Of a stretch of 64,000 nt of DNA, positions 63,121 to 64,000 are shown one piece after another (within the stretch, counting starts at the first letter, position 1; every line of letters starts with the position of its first letter). This DNA comes from Leptotrichia sp. oral taxon 498 (GTDB lineage Bacteria; Fusobacteriota; Fusobacteriia; Fusobacteriales; Leptotrichiaceae): positions 868,001 to 932,000 of the forward strand of contig NZ_CP016753.1 of NCBI RefSeq assembly GCF_002240055.1, written 5' to 3'. A program made the position numbers and the translations under genes. The notes under the pieces were generated by a model. It ran no database searches. It was not told the origin of the DNA and saw only the letters and a program-made list of their open reading frames with translations.

Positions 63121-63358
63121 TTAGTTATAATTAGAAATATATATTTTCAAATTTTCTAAAAATTTTTTTGAAACATTTGATAAAGTTTGATTTTTTTTCC
63201 AAATAATGCTCATCTCTGTTTCAAGCTCCGGTTTTAATGGAATGAATTTCAAATTGCTTTCACCCGTATTTATTATTCCATCAAAACATAGAACACTTCC
63301 AATATTTTGATTTGCCATTAATGATGCATTATAAAGTAAGTTATAAGTACCTACAACA
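63121..63358 (-). pseudogene. LysR-type regulator, 3' fragment cut by the IS element
   Basis: The frame runs back to the IS boundary at 63358 and encodes VGTYNLLYNASLMANQNIG, then SVLCFDGII and the C-terminal end of a LysR-type substrate-binding domain (about 79 residues). It lacks the DNA-binding domain and most of the sensor. The break coincides with the end of the tnpB element, so the insertion cut the gene; the 5' part, if kept, is beyond the window. Confidence 0.82.
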
Positions 63359-63461
63359 GTGAACTACTCCCGCCTTTAGAAGCGGGAGCTTCTTGGGAAG
63401 TATCTGCTTTTGTTAGCCAAATATATTTACCAAGCTCTTCGGGTAGTTCCTACCCTGTCTT
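63359..63461 (-). ncRNA. TnpB-associated omega-RNA scaffold (right end)
   Basis: The region from the tnpB stop to the element end is predicted to be the omega-RNA scaffold. The stem GGGTAG/CTACCC (63455-63441 on the minus strand) and the terminal stem CTCCCGC/GCGGGAG are visible. The flanking bases after 63359, TGTTGTAGG of the LysR gene, are at the guide position. Confidence 0.65.
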
Positions 63462-63472
63462 CTTTTATTTTC

Positions 63473-64000
63473 TTAATATTTCAACATCGCTTTTCCAATG
63501 TTTCTTACATTCAATGCCGCATTGTAATCTCTATCAATTTCAATCCCACAGCACTTACATTTATAACTTCTTTCTGATAATTTCAGCTCCTCTTTAATAT
63601 TTCCACATCTACTACAAGTTTTCGACGATGGAAACCACTTATCTATCTTCAAAAATTCTTTCCCTAAAAATATCAGCTTATACTCAAGCATTCTCAAAAA
63701 CATTCCCCATCCATTATCTCCTACACTTTTCCCAAAATTTAATGCCTGACTCATCCCTTTCATATTCAAATCCTCAACAACCACAGCATTATACGCTTCA
63801 GACAATTTTTTTGATAATTTATGTAGAAAATCTCTTCGACAATTTTTAATATATTCATGCAATTTTGATATTTTCGCTTTTTGCTTATACCAATTTTTAG
63901 AAAATTTTACTTTTCTCGATAATGATTTCTGTAATTTCTTCAATTTTTTCTCCAACATCCTAAAATATCTTGGATAATCAGCTCTTTGGTTTTCAGAGCT
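63473..64000 (-). CDS. tnpB: TnpB RNA-guided nuclease, C-terminal part (cut by window edge)
   Basis: The frame is open from 64000 and gives 175 residues. RuvC-II (VVEDLNMKGM), the four-cysteine zinc finger (TCSRCG and KCKCCG) and RuvC-III (DRDYNAALN) are intact, so the visible catalytic residues are present. It begins SSENQRADYPRYFRMLEKK. TnpB is an omega-RNA-guided DNA nuclease in the IS605 family. Confidence 0.93.
   Translation of the reverse strand, partial: SSENQRADYPRYFRMLEKKLKKLQKSLSRKVKFSKNWYKQKAKISKLHEYIKNCRRDFLHKLSKKLSEAYNAVVVEDLNMKGMSQALNFGKSVGDNGWGMFLRMLEYKLIFLGKEFLKIDKWFPSSKTCSRCGNIKEELKLSERSYKCKCCGIEIDRDYNAALNVRNIGKAMLKY

Larger units (their letters stand above)
63359..64000 (-). 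mobile_element. IS200/IS605-family tnpB element, right end and most of the C-terminal tnpB (cut by window edge)
   Basis: The element ends at the plus-strand GTGAAC (minus ...GTTCAC) at 63359 and contains the right-end stems CTCCCGC/GCGGGAG and GGGTAG/CTACCC and the 3' part of tnpB. Its left end is outside the window. The element interrupts a LysR gene. Confidence 0.88.

Overview
The window is 64 kb of a very AT-rich bacterial chromosome (most intergenic DNA is A/T runs), densely coding. Short leaders, TTGACA/TTGAAA-N17-TATAAT promoters and many U-tailed hairpin terminators are readable directly. Protein style, the acetate-fermentation genes, SpoVG in a probable non-sporeformer, RNase J and a glmS ribozyme suggest a Fusobacteriota member, most likely Leptotrichia-like. 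That assignment rests on recalled protein style, not a database match.

Layout. Positions 1-5.7 kb hold the end of ftsY, pta-ackA (acetyl-CoA to acetate with ATP), a flavodoxin, a DUF445 membrane protein, ruvB and rsmE. Positions 5.7-13 kb hold rsfS, a class B penicillin-binding protein 2, rnj, yhbY, a PAP2-like membrane protein and thrS. Positions 13-16.8 kb hold a BI-1 family membrane protein followed by a frameshifted degenerate paralogue, a MazG-like protein, rpmB, ybaB and two tRNA clusters. Positions 16.8-21.5 kb hold an MFS transporter, a YwaF-like membrane protein, spoVG, and two HAD phosphatase paralogues flanking an orphan receiver domain. Positions 22-34.5 kb form an aromatic (shikimate) region: two DAHP synthases, tyrA, aroB, aroA and aroC, interleaved with a YbjQ protein, a DUF2262 protein, peptidase E and two secreted Ig-like/alpha-beta hydrolase esterases.

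Positions 34.8-35.5 kb hold an eight-gene tRNA cluster, then radC with a short RicT/PSP1-like protein, a three-domain acyl-activating/ACP/acyltransferase fusion, an M3 oligopeptidase, cysK and a cysE that appears to start at ATT. Positions 43.7-56.9 kb hold tRNA-Gln, a glmS ribozyme with glmS, a helical-repeat protein, an exported protein, an HxlR regulator with a MATE transporter, pgi, an M18 aminopeptidase, a large GH13 enzyme, a GNAT and pgk. Positions 57-64 kb are the accessory part: a solo IS200/IS605-type end carrying its own promoter (a candidate stand-alone omega-RNA), a frameshifted acyltransferase 3, a flavin reductase, a dicarboxylate symporter, an alpha/beta hydrolase with a MerR regulator, and a LysR gene cut by a tnpB element that runs off the window.

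The most interesting signals are: (1) the solo promoter-plus-omega-RNA element at 57.04-57.22 kb, whose first hairpin shows a compensatory base-pair change relative to the tnpB-linked copy at 63.36-63.46 kb; (2) the ATT-initiated cysE; (3) the aromatic leader with a 9-residue ORF ending Tyr-Trp-stop; (4) the homopolymer frameshift in the BI-1 paralogue; (5) hairpin-bridged ribosome-binding sites.
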